A stretch of 42,632 nucleotides of DNA from Planctomyces sp. (GTDB lineage Bacteria > Planctomycetota > Planctomycetia > Planctomycetales > Planctomycetaceae): NCBI GenBank assembly GCA_005778225.1, contig SXPC01000226.1, positions 1 to 42,632 of the forward strand. Direction: 5' to 3'. A program made the translations under genes and the position numbers. Numbering within the stretch: the first letter of the stretch is position 1; every line of letters begins with the position of its first letter. Of the stretch, positions 42,221 through 42,632 are shown one piece after another. The notes below the pieces were generated by a model. That model was given only the letters and a program-made list of their open reading frames with translations, ran no database searches and had not been told where the DNA came from.

Positions 42221-42632
42221 ATGAAACCATTATCGAATGTCCTATCAACAATCCCCCAGGTTGGCCGACTCGAATGGATTGGCCTGGCCCCGGCCCGCAT
42301 GGAAGATTTGGTAACGCCGGATTCGGCAGAACTGGTCGTGGGCAAAGGCATTGTTGGCGAGCATCATGCCAAACGACGCGAATCAAAACGCGAAGTCACA
42401 TTGATCCAGTGGGAACATCTTCCCGTGATCGCCTCGATCTTGAAACGCGATTCCGTTTCACCAGCTCAACTGCGACGAAATCTTGCCGTATCCGGGATCA
42501 ATTTGTTGTCATTGAAGAACGCGACGTTTCAAATTGGTGACGTCGTACTTCTCGGGACAGGACCATGTGAGCCATGTTCCCGCATGGAATGGGTTCTCGG
42601 CCCCGGCGGCTACAACGCCATGCGCGGCCATG
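42221..42632 (+). CDS. MOSC domain protein, partial
   Basis: The first 137 residues of a MOSC-domain protein are visible; the gene runs off the right edge. It starts at ATG 42221 with VGRLEWIGLAPARMEDL, then shows GKGIVGEHHAKRRESKREVT, LRRNLAVSGINLLSLKNATF and the C-terminal signature GTGPCEPCSRMEWVLGPGGY with NAMRGH at the edge. The Cys in the PCSRME segment is the expected sulfur-carrying residue. The stand-alone domain (YiiM/YuaD-like) belongs to the molybdenum cofactor sulfurase superfamily and may bind or transfer sulfur or handle N-hydroxylated compounds. The coding region seems leaderless. Confidence 0.9.
   Translation, partial: MKPLSNVLSTIPQVGRLEWIGLAPARMEDLVTPDSAELVVGKGIVGEHHAKRRESKREVTLIQWEHLPVIASILKRDSVSPAQLRRNLAVSGINLLSLKNATFQIGDVVLLGTGPCEPCSRMEWVLGPGGYNAMRGH

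Overview
The window is chromosomal DNA from a planctomycete, probably of the Planctomycetaceae type. Marker families include a DUF1501 protein paired with a PSCyt1/DUF1549/DUF1553 cytochrome, a DUF1559 pseudopilin followed by a small lipoprotein, a DUF1080 domain, a DUF6666-like envelope protein, an ECF sigma operon with a secreted partner, Ser/Thr-kinase and FHA signalling proteins, and tetrahydromethanopterin-linked C1 genes. I see no rRNA, CRISPR array, insertion sequence, integrase or phage gene. There is one tRNA gene.

Left part (1-12.5 kb): an RND efflux pair (membrane fusion protein, then an HAE1-type permease cut by the window edge) diverges from a complete amylosucrase gene. Next come the DUF1501/PSCyt pair, two unknown genes (one soluble, one membrane), a DagK/YegS-type lipid kinase and a secreted SGNH hydrolase fused to a DUF1080 domain. 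Middle-left (12.5-19 kb): a lipoprotein/DUF1559 pair diverges from a XylR-type regulator across candidate direct-repeat operators. A BSP-family peptidase-like protein, tRNA-Arg(UCU), a translationally coupled pair of unknown small proteins and two tandem cold-shock proteins follow.

Centre (19-30.5 kb): the most unusual locus is a 4-bp-overlapping pair. One gene encodes a 1,225-residue protein with a degenerate kinase-like domain, an active-looking Ser/Thr kinase, an SRPBCC-like domain, a DUF5939-like region and a class III cyclase-like domain that has lost key residues. The other encodes an FHA-EAL protein with an intact-looking c-di-GMP phosphodiesterase site. After it lie a DUF6666-like protein, a TIM-barrel/phosphodiesterase pair resembling EboE/EboF, and an ECF sigma factor / membrane regulator / secreted protein operon.

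Right part (30.5-42.6 kb): a conserved-looking 70-residue protein with a strong terminator, an FHA protein with a Pro/Met/Tyr-rich tail, a glycine cleavage cluster (gcvH, gcvPA, gcvPB, lipoate ligase; no gcvT here), rpiB, a YrdC-like/low-molecular-weight phosphatase fusion, and a C1 group of mch, a RimK-like ATP-grasp ligase and an IMPase/CysQ-like phosphatase. An inverted repeat pair lies between mch and the ligase. The window ends with a small CxxC protein and a MOSC-domain gene, cut at the edge, that appears to be leaderless.

Start codons were chosen from ribosome-binding sites and family alignment remembered from general knowledge; no database search was possible.
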